Positions 52,372 to 62,507 of a stretch of 64,000 bases of DNA are shown here, one piece after another; positions within the stretch are counted from its first letter, which is position 1, and each line of letters starts with the position of its first letter. Source of the DNA: Rhizobium album (GTDB lineage Bacteria > Pseudomonadota > Alphaproteobacteria > Rhizobiales > Rhizobiaceae); assembly GCF_003122325.1 (NCBI RefSeq), contig NZ_QFBC01000015.1, forward strand, positions 1 to 64,000, given 5' to 3'. Under the pieces are notes generated by a model that was given only the letters and a program-made list of their open reading frames with translations, had not been told where the DNA came from and ran no database searches. Made by a program: the position numbers and the translations under genes.

Positions 52372-55300
52372 TTATTCTGCGGCGATCGAATGGGACGCGG
52401 CGTGTTCGTCCTGTGTGTTCGCCGCCTCCCTGCCGTGCTGCACAAGCGCCTTGTTTCCGGCAATGCGACGCATGATCACGTAAAACACTGGCGTCATGAA
52501 GATGCCGAAGAAGGTGACGCCGATCATGCCGGCGAAGACGGCGACGCCCATGGCGGCCCGCATTTCCGCCCCGGCGCCGGTGGAGATCACCAGCGGCACG
52601 ACGCCCATGATGAAGGCCATCGAGGTCATCAGGATCGGGCGCAGGCGCAAGCGGCTCGCCTCGATCGCCGCCTGGACCGGCGTGCGTCCCTCGAACTCCA
52701 GTTCACGCGCGAACTCGACGATCAGGATGGCGTTCTTGGCGGATAGTCCAACAAGGACGACAAGGCCGATCTGCGTGAAGATGTTGTTGTCCCCGCCCGT
52801 CAGCCAGACGCCGGTCAGGGCGGCCAGCACGCCCATGGGCACGATCAGGATGATGGCGATCGGCAGGGTCAGGCTTTCATACTGTGCGGCCAGCACCAAA
52901 TAGACGAGCAGCAGCGCTAGGGGAAAGACGAAGAGGCTGGAATTGCCGGCGAGGATCTGCTGGTAGGTCAGGTCCGTCCATTCGAAATCGATGCCGGGCG
53001 GCAACGTTTCCTGGGCGATGCGTTCGACGGCCGCCTGCGCCTGGCCCGAAGAGAAGCCGGGAGCCGGGCCGCCGTTGATATCGGCGGCGAGGAAGCCGTT
53101 GTAGCGGGTGGTGCGTTCCGGGCCGGTGGTGGCATCGACCTTGAGGAGCGCCGACAGCGGGATCATCTCGCCGCTCTGCGACCGCACCTTCAACTGGCCG
53201 ATATCCTCCTGCTTGGAACGGAACTGGGCGTCGGCCTGGGCGCGCACGCTGTAGGTGCGTCCGAAGGCGTTGAAGTCGTTGACGTAGAGCGAGCCGAGGT
53301 AGATCTGCAGCGTTTCGAAGACGTCGGTCACCGTCACGCCGAGCTGCTGCGCCTTGGCACGGTCGAGGTCGGCATAAAGCTGCGGAACGTTGATCTGGAA
53401 CGAGGAGAACAGCCCGGCCAGTTCCGGCGTCTGATAGGCCTTTGCGAGGAAAGCCTTGGTGGCTTCGTCGAGGGCCGGGTAGCCGAAGCCGGCGCGATCC
53501 TCGATCTGCAGCTTGAAGCCGCCCGTCGAGCCCAGGCCGTTGACCGGCGGCGGCGGGAACATGGCGATGAAGGCATCCTGGATGACGCCGTATTTCTGGT
53601 TGAGCTGCATGGCAATGGCATTGCCCGACAGTTCCGGCGACTTGCGGTCCTCGAAATCGTCGAGCACGGCGAAGACGATGCCTGAGTTGGAGCCGATGGT
53701 GAAGCCGTTGATCGACAGGCCGGGGAAGGCGAGCGCATTCTTGACGCCCGGCTGCGCCAGCGTGATCTCGCTCATGCGCTTGATCACCTCTTCCGTGCGG
53801 TCCAGCGTCGCGCCGTCGGGCAGCTGGGCGAAGCCGATGAGATACTGCTTGTCCTGCGCCGGCACGAAACCGCCGGGCACCGCCGTGAAGATGCTGTAGG
53901 TGGCGCCGATCAGACCGATATAGACGGCCATGATCAGGCTCTTGCGCGACAGCAGCCCGCCGACGCTGCGGCCGTAACCGTTCGAGGCCGCACCGAAGGC
54001 ACGGTTGAAGCCACGGAAGAACCAGCCGAGCACCGCATCCATGCCGCGCGTCAGCCAGTCCTTGGCCGCATGGTGATCCTTCAGCAAGAGGGCGGCGAGC
54101 GCCGGGGACAGCGTCAGCGAGTTGATCGCCGAAATGACGGTCGAGATGGCGATGGTCAGCGCGAACTGCCGGTAGAATTGGCCGGAGAGGCCGGTGATGA
54201 AGGCAAGCGGCACGAAGACGGCAACCAGCACCAGCGCGATGGCGATGATCGGGCCGGAGACTTCCTTCATCGCGCGATAGGTGGCGTCGCGCGGGCTCAG
54301 CCCGTTTTCGATGTTGCGCTCGACGTTTTCGACCACGACGATGGCGTCGTCGACGACGATGCCGATCGCCAGCACCAGGCCGAACAGGGTCAATGCGTTG
54401 ATCGAGAAGCCGAAGACGTACATCACCGCGAAGGTGCCGATGATCGAGACCGGGACGGCGATCAGCGGGATGATCGAGGCACGCCATGTCTGCAGGAAGA
54501 GGATGACGACGAGGACGACCAGTGCGATGGCTTCGAGAAGCGTGTCGACCACCTTGTCGATGGAGGCACGCACGAACTTCGTCGTATCGTAGACGATCTC
54601 GTAGCGCACGCCTTCCGGCATGGCCAGCTGCAGTTCGCTCATGGTGTCCTGCACGGCGTCCGAAATGGCGATGGCGTTCGAGCCCGGCGCCTGGAAGACA
54701 GGAATGGCGACGGCAGGATTGCCGTCGAGCAGCGAGCGGAGCGTGTAGTCGGCCGCGCCGAGTTCGATGCGGGCGACGTCCTTCAGCCGCGTGATCGCGC
54801 CGTCGGTGCCGCTCTTGACGATGATGTCGCCGAATTCTTCCGGCGTCTGCAGGCGGCCCTGGGCGTTGACGTTCAGCTGCATGTCGACGCCGGAAAGGCT
54901 GGGCGACGCGCCGATGATGCCGGCGGCGGCCTGGACGTTCTGCTGGCGGATGGCGTTGGTGATGTCGCTGGCCGCCAGATTGTGTTCGGCCGCCTTCTGT
55001 GGGTCGATCCAGACGCGCATCGAGTAGTCGCCGGCGCCGAACACCTGCACCTGGCCGACGCCTTCGATGCGGGCCAGGCGGTCCTTGATGTTGAGCGTCG
55101 CATAGTTGCGCAGGTAGGTGAGGTCGTAGCGCCCGCCCGTGGAAACGAGGTGGACGACCATCATCAGGTCGGGCGAGCTTTTGACCGTGGTGACGCCGAG
55201 CGCGCGCACTTCCGCCGGCAGGCGGGGTTCTGCCTGCGATACGCGGTTTTGCACCAGCTGCTGCGCCTTGTCCGGATCGGTGCCGAGCTTGAAGGTGACG

Positions 55301-55578
55301 GTGAGCGTCAGCACGCCGTCCGAGGTCGCCTGGCTGGACATGTACAGCATGTCCTCGACGCCGTTGATCTGTTCTTCAAGCGGTGTCGCCACCGTCTGGG
55401 CGATGACGATCGGGTTGGCGCCCGGATAGCTGGCGCGTACGACGATGGAGGGTGGCACGACTTCGGGATATTCGGAGATCGGCAGGGCGCGCATGCCGAT
55501 GAGGCCGGCGACGACGATGAGGATCGACAGGACGGCGGCGAACACCGGTCGGTCGACGAAGAAGCGGGAAATGTTCAT
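52372..55578 (-). CDS. RND multidrug efflux transporter, HAE1 family (second system)
   Basis: Proton-driven inner-membrane pump, 1068 residues. It starts MNISRFFVDRPVFAAVLSIL (ATG at 55578, AGGGGA upstream; an open frame continues to 55791 but without family sequence). The proton-relay pair is in AIGIVVDDAIVVVENVERNI and the partner Lys in LSAKNAILIVEFA. It resembles the MexF/BpeF branch by eye (VPPSIVVRASYPGAN). Second gene after the adaptor in the operon; no outer-membrane factor is adjacent, so it may borrow the channel encoded at 28756 or another one. Confidence 0.95.
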   Translation of the reverse strand: MNISRFFVDRPVFAAVLSILIVVAGLIGMRALPISEYPEVVPPSIVVRASYPGANPIVIAQTVATPLEEQINGVEDMLYMSSQATSDGVLTLTVTFKLGTDPDKAQQLVQNRVSQAEPRLPAEVRALGVTTVKSSPDLMMVVHLVSTGGRYDLTYLRNYATLNIKDRLARIEGVGQVQVFGAGDYSMRVWIDPQKAAEHNLAASDITNAIRQQNVQAAAGIIGASPSLSGVDMQLNVNAQGRLQTPEEFGDIIVKSGTDGAITRLKDVARIELGAADYTLRSLLDGNPAVAIPVFQAPGSNAIAISDAVQDTMSELQLAMPEGVRYEIVYDTTKFVRASIDKVVDTLLEAIALVVLVVILFLQTWRASIIPLIAVPVSIIGTFAVMYVFGFSINALTLFGLVLAIGIVVDDAIVVVENVERNIENGLSPRDATYRAMKEVSGPIIAIALVLVAVFVPLAFITGLSGQFYRQFALTIAISTVISAINSLTLSPALAALLLKDHHAAKDWLTRGMDAVLGWFFRGFNRAFGAASNGYGRSVGGLLSRKSLIMAVYIGLIGATYSIFTAVPGGFVPAQDKQYLIGFAQLPDGATLDRTEEVIKRMSEITLAQPGVKNALAFPGLSINGFTIGSNSGIVFAVLDDFEDRKSPELSGNAIAMQLNQKYGVIQDAFIAMFPPPPVNGLGSTGGFKLQIEDRAGFGYPALDEATKAFLAKAYQTPELAGLFSSFQINVPQLYADLDRAKAQQLGVTVTDVFETLQIYLGSLYVNDFNAFGRTYSVRAQADAQFRSKQEDIGQLKVRSQSGEMIPLSALLKVDATTGPERTTRYNGFLAADINGGPAPGFSSGQAQAAVERIAQETLPPGIDFEWTDLTYQQILAGNSSLFVFPLALLLVYLVLAAQYESLTLPIAIILIVPMGVLAALTGVWLTGGDNNIFTQIGLVVLVGLSAKNAILIVEFARELEFEGRTPVQAAIEASRLRLRPILMTSMAFIMGVVPLVISTGAGAEMRAAMGVAVFAGMIGVTFFGIFMTPVFYVIMRRIAGNKALVQHGREAANTQDEHAASHSIAAE

Positions 55579-55693
55579 TTTCGTCCCCTTCGGGGTTGAA
55601 CGATGGCGTAAACCGGCCCTGGCGCCCGAAACGTCGTTCGGGCGCTGCACAAACCGGATGTCGTTGCTGCCGGCGGCGGGCCGCCGGGTATTT

Positions 55694-56878
55694 TTACTGC
55701 TGGGCGACCTGGCCTTCGGCCTGCGGCAGAACGACCGCGCCGGAGCGGATGCGCTGCAGGCCGCTGACGACGATCGTGTCGCCGGCCGCAAGGCCCTTCT
55801 CGACGATGCGCTTGTCGTCCACCTTGGCGCCGAGTTCGACCTGGCGGTAGCTGGCGGTGTTGTCGGCGCCGACGACGAAGACGAACTTCTTGTCCTGGTC
55901 GGTGCCGATGGCCCGCTCGCTGATCGTCAGCCGTTCGCTGGCGTTCGGCTCGCCGAGGCGGATACGGACGAACTGGCCGGGGATCAGCAGGCCGCCGGGA
56001 TTGTCGAAGACGGCGCGGACGCGGATCGTGCCGCTGGCCGCATCCACCTCGTTGTCGATGAGCTGCAGCTTGCCGCGGATCGGGGCGACCTTCCCGGCCA
56101 GCGTGGTGATTTCGACCGGCACGGCCTCGATCGCCGGCACGCCGGAGGGCGAGGGCAGGGCGGCCAGCGTCTTGGCCACCAGTTCCTCGTTGACGCTGAA
56201 GCCGGCATAGATCGGGTCGATGGACACCAGCGTCGTCAGGACCGGCGACGCCGAGCCTGCGGCAACGAGATTGCCGACGGTGATTTCCAGCTTGCCCACC
56301 CGGCCGGCGATCGGCGCGCGGATTTCGGTATAGCCGAGATCGAGCTGCGCCACCTTGAGCGCGGCAACCGCGGCCTGGCGGGCTGCGGTGGCTTCGCTGA
56401 AGGCGCTTTGCCGCTGGGCGAAATCGCTTTGCGAAATCGTGCTCTTCGACGACAGCACCTTGCCGCGGGCGAGTTCCGCCGTGGCGAGATCGAGGCGGGC
56501 CTGGACGGAGGCCACCTGGCTTTCCGCCCGTGCGACGGCCGCCTCATAGGGTGCCGGATCGATGGTGATGAGCAGGTCGCCGGTCCTCACCAGCCCGCCC
56601 TCGCGAAAATGCACGGACTGGATGGCGCCGGCCACGCGGGAGCGGACCTCGACGCGGTCGACCGCCTCCAGCCTGCCGGAAAATTCCTGCCAGGTCGAAA
56701 CATTGTGCGGCTCGACGGTAGCAACGGTGACGGGGATAGCCGGAACCTGTGCTGCCTGTCCCGACTGCGCGGCAATCGCGCCGCCCGGCAGGTCCAGATA
56801 GGTGCCTGCGGCAATTGCAGAGACGACAATGCCCATGCCGGTGCCCAACAGGGCCCAGCGCGTCTTTTTCGACGTCAT
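55694..56878 (-). CDS. RND efflux periplasmic adaptor (MexE/AcrA-like)
   Basis: Membrane-fusion protein, 394 residues. N-terminal membrane anchor or signal (about 8-35, no lipobox Cys). Lipoyl halves with VEVRSRVAGAIQSVHFREGG and LGYTEIRAPIAGRVG, and a hairpin of about 60 residues between them. The barrel domain has GQFVRIRLG and IPGQF-type blocks. The ATG at 56876-56878 is seven bases after GGAGAG. It lies 57 bp after the hydrolase-like gene and 115 bp before the pump gene, which suggests one operon of three genes. Confidence 0.93.
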   Translation of the reverse strand: MTSKKTRWALLGTGMGIVVSAIAAGTYLDLPGGAIAAQSGQAAQVPAIPVTVATVEPHNVSTWQEFSGRLEAVDRVEVRSRVAGAIQSVHFREGGLVRTGDLLITIDPAPYEAAVARAESQVASVQARLDLATAELARGKVLSSKSTISQSDFAQRQSAFSEATAARQAAVAALKVAQLDLGYTEIRAPIAGRVGKLEITVGNLVAAGSASPVLTTLVSIDPIYAGFSVNEELVAKTLAALPSPSGVPAIEAVPVEITTLAGKVAPIRGKLQLIDNEVDAASGTIRVRAVFDNPGGLLIPGQFVRIRLGEPNASERLTISERAIGTDQDKKFVFVVGADNTASYRQVELGAKVDDKRIVEKGLAAGDTIVVSGLQRIRSGAVVLPQAEGQVAQQ

Positions 56879-56935
56879 GATGTACTCTCCTTGGCTCCGG
56901 CAGGAGCCTTCAATCAATCTCGGATAGACTAAAAT

Positions 56936-57733
56936 TCAATGTTTCAGCTTGCTGGTGAAGGCGGCGAACTCGTCGCAAACGACGTCGATCCAGGCGCCGC
57001 CTTCTCCCCTGTACATGTCCGTCCAGCCCTGGCCGGCGGGTAAAATCCGCTGTTCCACTTTCACGCCGGCCTCTGCCATGCGTTTTGCATAACTCAAGGC
57101 CTCGTCCTTCAGCGGATCGTCTTCTGCGGTCATCACCAGGGCCGGCGCAACACCGGCCAGCCTCGAACAGAGGCAAGGCGCGGCATAAGGATGCGAAAAA
57201 CCGCAGGCCGACCTGAGATAATGGCTCCAGCCTTGCGACCAGCGTTGCAGCATGCCGATCTCGCTCGCCTTGCGGAACGAGCCCGACGTCATCAGCGGGT
57301 CGATCATCGGCGACAGCAACACTTGGCCTGCCAGCTGGCCGGGGATCTGGTCGCGCGCCTTCAGGGCGACACCGGCAGCGATGTTGCCGCCGGCTTCCTG
57401 TCCGGCAACGAACAGCGATGACTTGGCGCTGCCGAAAAGCTTGCGCCGGTTGCTGAGGCAACTCAGCACCTTGAAGACGTATTCCATGGCCTGCGGGAAG
57501 GTGTTGCGCACCTCTCCGCCGTAATCGGCCTCGACAACGACGGCACCACGATCCGCCAGCGCCCGCGCCACCGGGCTTTCGGTTGCCGGCAACGGTGCCT
57601 GCTGGAACGCGCCGCCGCCGAGATAGAGTACGAGCGGCGGGGACTTGAGGCGGGCAGCGCCTTCATAAATGCGCACCGACGGCAAGGGTCTTGCCGAATC
57701 GTCGATCGCCATATCCTGCCACGTCGCCTGCAT
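56936..57733 (-). CDS. Alpha/beta-hydrolase-fold protein lacking catalytic Ser and His
   Basis: 265 residues with the layout of hormone-sensitive-lipase-type esterases, but the active site is not intact. The oxyanion HGGG is LGGG (38-41 in YLGGGAF). The nucleophile elbow GDSAGG is GQEAGG (111-116), with Glu113 where Ser should be. The Asp in EDDPLKDE (206) is kept, but the His position falls in LPAGQGW, with Gln at 235. ATG at 57731-57733 with GGGAAA upstream. First gene of the pump operon and divergent from a lysR gene. It is likely a binding or regulatory protein, not an esterase; the ORF is intact, so it is not an obvious pseudogene. Confidence 0.82.
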   Translation of the reverse strand: MQATWQDMAIDDSARPLPSVRIYEGAARLKSPPLVLYLGGGAFQQAPLPATESPVARALADRGAVVVEADYGGEVRNTFPQAMEYVFKVLSCLSNRRKLFGSAKSSLFVAGQEAGGNIAAGVALKARDQIPGQLAGQVLLSPMIDPLMTSGSFRKASEIGMLQRWSQGWSHYLRSACGFSHPYAAPCLCSRLAGVAPALVMTAEDDPLKDEALSYAKRMAEAGVKVEQRILPAGQGWTDMYRGEGGAWIDVVCDEFAAFTSKLKH

Positions 57734-57872
57734 CGTCGTTTCCCGGCGTTCGTATCCTATACAACGCATCTGGCTTTTTATATTATTGTACGATCCAATG
57801 CGCACAAGTCTGCCGTTGTTGATAACTCTGTTCCGAAAATCGGGATAATGTTGCGACGCACAAGGAGGGGAT

Positions 57873-58829
57873 ATGGACCAGCTTTCGGCAATGCGCACCT
57901 TCGTGCGGGTGGTGGAAACAGGAAATTTCACGCGTGCCGCCGCCGCACTCTCCATCCCCAAAACCACCGTCACCAATCTGGTGCAGGCGCTGGAGGCGCA
58001 TCTGCGGACCCGGTTGCTGAACCGTACGACGCGGCGGGTGACGGTGACGACGGACGGTGCGCTTTATTACGAACGGGCCATCCAGATCCTTTCGGAACTG
58101 GATGAACTGGACGGCAGCCTGACGAACTCCCAGGCCCAGCCCTCCGGCCGGTTGCGAGTGGAGATGGCCGGCGCCTTCGCCGACACGCTCGTCATCCCGT
58201 CGCTCTGTGATTTCTATTTGCGTTATCCGCAGATCCAGCTGGATATCGGCGTCGGCGACCGCCTTGTCGATTATCTTGCGGAAAACGTCGATTGCGCCCT
58301 GCGCGGCGGCACGCCGACGGATCAGTCGCTGGTGACACGCAAGGTCGGCGAAATCAGGCTCTCCTGTTATGCTGCGCCGCGTTATCTGGAGAAATTCGGG
58401 ATGCCGCAGCATCCGCTGGACCTGACGGCGAGCCATTTCTGCGTCGGTTACCTGATGGTGCCATCGGGAAAAGTCTTCAGCATGGATTTCCGGCGCGGCG
58501 ACGAATCGCACGAGATCGAGCCGCGTTATGTCGTATCGGTCAACGACAGCCGAACCTATGTGAAGGCGGCGATTGCCGGCATGGGGGTGGCGATATCAGC
58601 ACCCTACTTCGTCAAGGAGGCGGTGGAAAAGGGCGAACTGGTGCCCGTGCTCACCGACTGGCAATGCGAGAGTATTCCGCTGAACATCGTCTATCCGCGC
58701 ACCCGCCATCTCAGCAACAAGGTGCGGGTATTCGTCGACTGGCTGGTGAAGCTGGTCCACGATCTGGACAAGGATTCGCCCGCCGAGGAGCGGTTTACGC
58801 AGGCGCCAGCGAAAATGCAGAGACGGTAG
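57873..58829 (+). CDS. LysR-family transcriptional regulator
   Basis: 318 residues. N-terminal helix-turn-helix MDQLSAMRTFVRVVETGNFTRAAAALSIPKTTVTNLVQALE (about 1-60), then a LysR substrate-binding domain (about 90-295). AGGAGGG-type ribosome site before the ATG. Divergent from the hydrolase-adaptor-pump operon across a 139-bp AT-rich gap that should hold both promoters, so it very likely controls that operon. This layout is the one known for MexT-MexEF-like systems. Effector unknown. Confidence 0.92.
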   Translation: MDQLSAMRTFVRVVETGNFTRAAAALSIPKTTVTNLVQALEAHLRTRLLNRTTRRVTVTTDGALYYERAIQILSELDELDGSLTNSQAQPSGRLRVEMAGAFADTLVIPSLCDFYLRYPQIQLDIGVGDRLVDYLAENVDCALRGGTPTDQSLVTRKVGEIRLSCYAAPRYLEKFGMPQHPLDLTASHFCVGYLMVPSGKVFSMDFRRGDESHEIEPRYVVSVNDSRTYVKAAIAGMGVAISAPYFVKEAVEKGELVPVLTDWQCESIPLNIVYPRTRHLSNKVRVFVDWLVKLVHDLDKDSPAEERFTQAPAKMQRR

Positions 58830-58962
58830 GCGCTGAGATCGCGTTCCTTGCGCCGCGGCCATGCGGCAAACGGCCCCATCTGCCGTCAAAATGATGGTTC
58901 CGCCCGGCTCGCCACTTTTCATCGCGACGTTTCGTTGCTAATCCTTCGCATCAGGAGAACCG

Positions 58963-59343
58963 ATGAAAAAGCAACTGCAACAACTGAGGCTGGCCGTGGT
59001 GACGATCGTCGCCGTCTGCCTGCTCGTCGTGCAGGCAGCCATCGGGTCCTTTGCGCTTGCCGCTGCCGTCAACTCGCCCACCGTCGATTTTTACGGCAAT
59101 CCGCTGTGCATCGAAAGCGTACGCGGCGATGACGGCGATACCGGCCATGTTGCGCTTCCCGATTGCTGCACCGTCAGTTGCAGCATGCATGTCGGCTTCG
59201 CATTGCCAGTCGAGAGCGCCAACTTCCTGATCAATCCCCTGGTTGTATCGTCCGGGATCGTCCAGGACCGATATGTCACCGCCCCGCGCATAACGCTGGA
59301 CTATCTTCCAGCCCATCCCCGAGCGCCTCCTGTCGCCGCGTAA
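58963..59343 (+). CDS. DUF2946-type secreted/membrane protein of a copper cluster
   Basis: 126 residues. One N-terminal signal or anchor helix (about 9-33) and a short periplasmic part with a conserved Cys cluster [12 protein letters not shown] near 65-77 and a Pro-rich end. DUF2946 proteins of this size lie near copper genes in many proteobacteria, and the Cys/His/Met cluster suggests metal binding. AGGAG lies before the ATG. First gene of the cluster PCuAC-YcnI-CopCD; exact function unknown. Confidence 0.78.
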   Translation: MKKQLQQLRLAVVTIVAVCLLVVQAAIGSFALAAAVNSPTVDFYGNPLCIESVRGDDGDTGHVALPDCCTVSCSMHVGFALPVESANFLINPLVVSSGIVQDRYVTAPRITLDYLPAHPRAPPVAA

Positions 59344-59432
59344 ACACCGGGCCTGAGATCGGCCCGCGATCTCGCGTGTTTACTCGATACGCCGCTGCGA
59401 TGTTCTTTCGTGGCCGCTGCAGGAGAATGAAA

Positions 59433-59933
59433 ATGATTACTTTCCGTAAAGCTTTTGCAAAAACCGCCCTTCCGGCCGTTCTGGCCGCTCTTTTGGCACT
59501 GGCGCCGGCCGGTGTTTCCCAGGCTCATGAGTTCAAGGCCGGCAATATCGAAGTCGTCCATCCCTGGTCGCGGGCGACCCCGCCGGGAGCAAAGGTGGCG
59601 GCAGGATATCTGACCATCAAGAACAGCGGTTCGGAGCCCGACCGTCTGGTGTCCGTCACCGGCGAGATCGCCGAGAAAACCGAAGTCCATGAAATGGCCG
59701 TCAATGGCGAAGGCGTGATGACGATGCGGCCGGTTTCCGGCGGGGTGGAAATTCCGGCCGGCGGCGAAGTCGAGCTGAAGCCGGGTTCCTACCACATCAT
59801 GTTCATGGGCCTGAACCGCTACGCCAAGGAAGGCGAGAGCTTTTCCGGCACGCTGACCTTCGAAAAGGCGGGCAGTGTCACGGTCGAGTATTCCGTCGAC
59901 AAGCTGGGCGCGACAAGCGGCCACGGCGGCTAA
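59433..59933 (+). CDS. Periplasmic copper chaperone PCuAC
   Basis: Copper-binding periplasmic protein, 166 residues, that delivers Cu(I), for example to cytochrome oxidase. Signal peptide to about residue 33 (SQAHEF). The motif H-x-M...M-x-P...H-x-M is present: [17 protein letters not shown], then YHIMFMGL. C-terminal His (GHGG). I prefer the ATG at 59433 because AGGAGA is six bases upstream; an ATG at 59427 is almost touching it. Belongs to the copper cluster here; the gap after it (59934-60171) has a CCGGAATTCCGG palindrome at 59943-59954 and no gene. Confidence 0.92.
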   Translation: MITFRKAFAKTALPAVLAALLALAPAGVSQAHEFKAGNIEVVHPWSRATPPGAKVAAGYLTIKNSGSEPDRLVSVTGEIAEKTEVHEMAVNGEGVMTMRPVSGGVEIPAGGEVELKPGSYHIMFMGLNRYAKEGESFSGTLTFEKAGSVTVEYSVDKLGATSGHGG

Positions 59934-60171
59934 CCTATCCCACCGGAATTCCGGCTGGCGTCGGCGGTTTCGAACGCCGATGCGGTGATGCTGAACGGGC
60001 CACGAGCGGTTTTCCGCCATCGTGACCGGCTGCGGAGCCGTGTGAAGCCGTCCGGGGAAACCGCGCAGTCCCGAACCGCGTCAGCGGTGGGGTCGCATAT
60101 ATAAAGTCTTGAAAATTCACGGAATCTTGCCGGCAGAAGCTGGCGATACCACAATCGATGGAGAGTTTGAA

Positions 60172-60702
60172 ATGTTCCGGAAAACGATGATGACGCTTGC
60201 CGCTGTTGCCCTTGGCGCCGGCACTGCCTCGGCGCATGTGTCGATCCAGGTGAAGGAAGCGCCTGTCGGCTCGACCTACAAGGTGGTGCTGCAGGTGCCG
60301 CACGGTTGCGAAGGCAAGCCGACCAATGTCCTGCGCGTGCAGATCCCGGAAGGGGTGATCGCCGTGAAGCCGCAGCCGAAGGCCGGCTGGACGCTGGAGA
60401 AAGTCAGGGGCGCCTATGCCAAATCCTACGACTATTACGGCACGCCGACGAACGAAGGCGTCAAGGAAGTCGTCTGGAGCGGCGGCAGCCTGGCGGATGA
60501 CGAATATGACGAATTTGCATTTCGCGTCTATCTGACCAAGGATCTGAAGGCCGGCGAAACCCTGTATTTCCCGGCGGTGCAGGAGTGCTCCGAAGGTCTG
60601 GCCGAACGCTGGATCGAGATCCCGGCCGCCGGCCAGTCCGCCGACGATCTGGAATTGCCGGCGCCCGGCGTAAAACTGCTCGAAGCCACGGGCGGTCACT
60701 GA
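60172..60702 (+). CDS. YcnI/DUF1775-family copper-binding protein
   Basis: Envelope protein, 176 residues. Signal peptide MFRKTMMTLAAVALGAGTAS, cut before AHVSIQ, so the mature N-terminus is His, which is a known copper ligand in YcnI. Family block VVLQVPHGCEGKPTNVLRVQIPEG and a Trp-containing GWTLEK. The ATG at 60172 has GGAGAG upstream. It is 60 bp before the CopC-CopD gene, as in Gram-positive ycnIJ. Confidence 0.9.
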   Translation: MFRKTMMTLAAVALGAGTASAHVSIQVKEAPVGSTYKVVLQVPHGCEGKPTNVLRVQIPEGVIAVKPQPKAGWTLEKVRGAYAKSYDYYGTPTNEGVKEVVWSGGSLADDEYDEFAFRVYLTKDLKAGETLYFPAVQECSEGLAERWIEIPAAGQSADDLELPAPGVKLLEATGGH

Positions 60703-60762
60703 TCCATTGGCCGGCACCTCCGCCGAGGCGCCGGCCTGCTTCTCGATGTTGCGGAGAGACGG

Positions 60763-62367
60763 GTGAAAAACAGCGTTCGTGGTGACCATGCCTTCATGGC
60801 CTTGCTGGCGGGGATCGTCTGGCTCTGTCTAACCAGCATCGCCATGGCCCATGCGTCCTTGACGTCGGCGGAACCGGCGGATGGCGCGGTCGTGCAGGTG
60901 GCGCCGCAGCGTTTTAGCCTTTCCTTCAGCGAGCCTGTGTCGCCGCTTGCCCTCAAGCTTGTCAGGCCGGACGGGCAGACGCTTGCCCTCGATACCTTCG
61001 TGTTGCGCGACCGGACGCTGGAGATCGAACCGCCGGAAGGCCTTTCGCCGGGGACCTACGTCCTGTCCTGGCGGGTGGTTTCGGAAGACGGGCATCCGGT
61101 TGCCGGCTCGGCGGTTTTTTCCATCGGCGCTCCGAGCGGCGCTGCTCCCGCCGTCACCGAGGCCGACGATTGGCCGGTGAGGGTGGCGCTCTGGATCGGC
61201 AGGGTGGGCCTGTATGCCGGACTTTTCTTCGGTATCGGCGGTGTCTTCGCCTCGTTCTGGCTCCTCCGCGGCAGTGATCGGGGAGGGGCGTGTTTTGCCG
61301 TCGTGATCGTTGTCGGTCTCGCAGGCACCATCCTCTCCGCGGGCCTGCAGGGACTCGATGCGCTGGGCGTGCCGCTCTCGGGCCTCTTCGACAGCATTGC
61401 CTGGCGCGCCGGACTGGGCACGAGTTTCGGCCGAACCGTCATCGTCATGACGGCAGCACTTCTGCTGGCGGCACTTGCTACGCTTCCGCGTTTGAAACCC
61501 TGGGGGCATTGGCTTGCCTGCGTCGCCCTTCTCGCCGGAGCCGGGGCGCTCGCCCTGAGCGGCCATGCCAGTGCCGCGGCGCCGCAATGGCTGACGCGGC
61601 CGTCCGTCTTCCTGCATGCCGCAACCATCGCCATCTGGATTGGCGCCTTGTTGCCGTTGGCGAAGGCGGTGCGCGATGGCGGCACCGGAGCGGAAGAGGC
61701 GCTCCGGCGGTTCTCGCTGTTCATCCCCTATGCCGTGGCGGTGCTGGTCGTCGCCGGCCTTGTCCTTGCCGTCATCCAGGTGGAGCATCCTGCCGCCCTC
61801 GTCGAAACGGCTTACGGCAATGTTTTGCTGGTGAAGGCCGGATTGCTCCTTGTTCTGTTCGCGCTGGTTGCCGTCAATCGATGGCTGTTGACGAAACCGG
61901 CACTGGCGGGCGAAACGACCGCCGTCAGGCGCCTGTTGCGGGCTATCGTCGTCGAGACCGTTCTGGTCCTGGCGATTTTTGCCGTTGCCGCCACCTGGCG
62001 CTTCACGCCGCCGCCGCGCGCCCTGGCAATCGCAGCCGCCCAGCCGGCTTCGTTCCACATCCACACCGACAAGGCAATGGCAGACGTGACGATCAGCCCG
62101 GGCCGAACGGGGCCGGTCACCGTCTCCGCTATCGTCATGACCACGGATTTTGGCGCACTCGACGCCAAGAACGTCTCTTTCGTCTTCTCCAACCCGGCGG
62201 CGGGCGTGGAGCCGATCCGGCGCAAGGCATTCAAGCCGGGCGACGGGACATGGCAGGTCGACGGCCTCGTTCTTCCCTTGCCGGGCACTTGGACAGTTCG
62301 CCTCGATGTGCTGATCAGCGATTACGAACTGGCTCGCCTGCAAGGCGAAATCGCCATCCGGCCATGA
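60763..62367 (+). CDS. CopC-CopD fusion with C-terminal YtkA-like domain
   Basis: 534 residues, GTG start at 60763 with GGAGAG five bases upstream. It has a signal peptide to about 29. The mature part starts with His (AHASLTSAEPADGA), as in CopC, whose fold runs to about 122 and holds SEDGHPVAGSAVF. A CopD-type membrane domain of about eight helices follows (about 140-415; GGVFASFWLLRG, LHAATIAIWIGAL). The last about 105 residues (from FHIHTDKAM) resemble YtkA/FixH-like domains. The known role is copper uptake or resistance. The three-part fusion is one protein with no break visible. Confidence 0.9.
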   Translation: MKNSVRGDHAFMALLAGIVWLCLTSIAMAHASLTSAEPADGAVVQVAPQRFSLSFSEPVSPLALKLVRPDGQTLALDTFVLRDRTLEIEPPEGLSPGTYVLSWRVVSEDGHPVAGSAVFSIGAPSGAAPAVTEADDWPVRVALWIGRVGLYAGLFFGIGGVFASFWLLRGSDRGGACFAVVIVVGLAGTILSAGLQGLDALGVPLSGLFDSIAWRAGLGTSFGRTVIVMTAALLLAALATLPRLKPWGHWLACVALLAGAGALALSGHASAAAPQWLTRPSVFLHAATIAIWIGALLPLAKAVRDGGTGAEEALRRFSLFIPYAVAVLVVAGLVLAVIQVEHPAALVETAYGNVLLVKAGLLLVLFALVAVNRWLLTKPALAGETTAVRRLLRAIVVETVLVLAIFAVAATWRFTPPPRALAIAAAQPASFHIHTDKAMADVTISPGRTGPVTVSAIVMTTDFGALDAKNVSFVFSNPAAGVEPIRRKAFKPGDGTWQVDGLVLPLPGTWTVRLDVLISDYELARLQGEIAIRP

Positions 62368-62507
62368 TCCGGCTGGCGCTCGCGCGGCGCGACCGGTCGC
62401 GATCGAGGCCGCCGGCTTCACGGGGAAGTGAAACTCTTTGAAGGGTTTTGCCTTTTCCTGGTCGTGGCTGTCATGCAGTCTCCGGCAATGCGGCAAAGGA
62501 TCGACAG

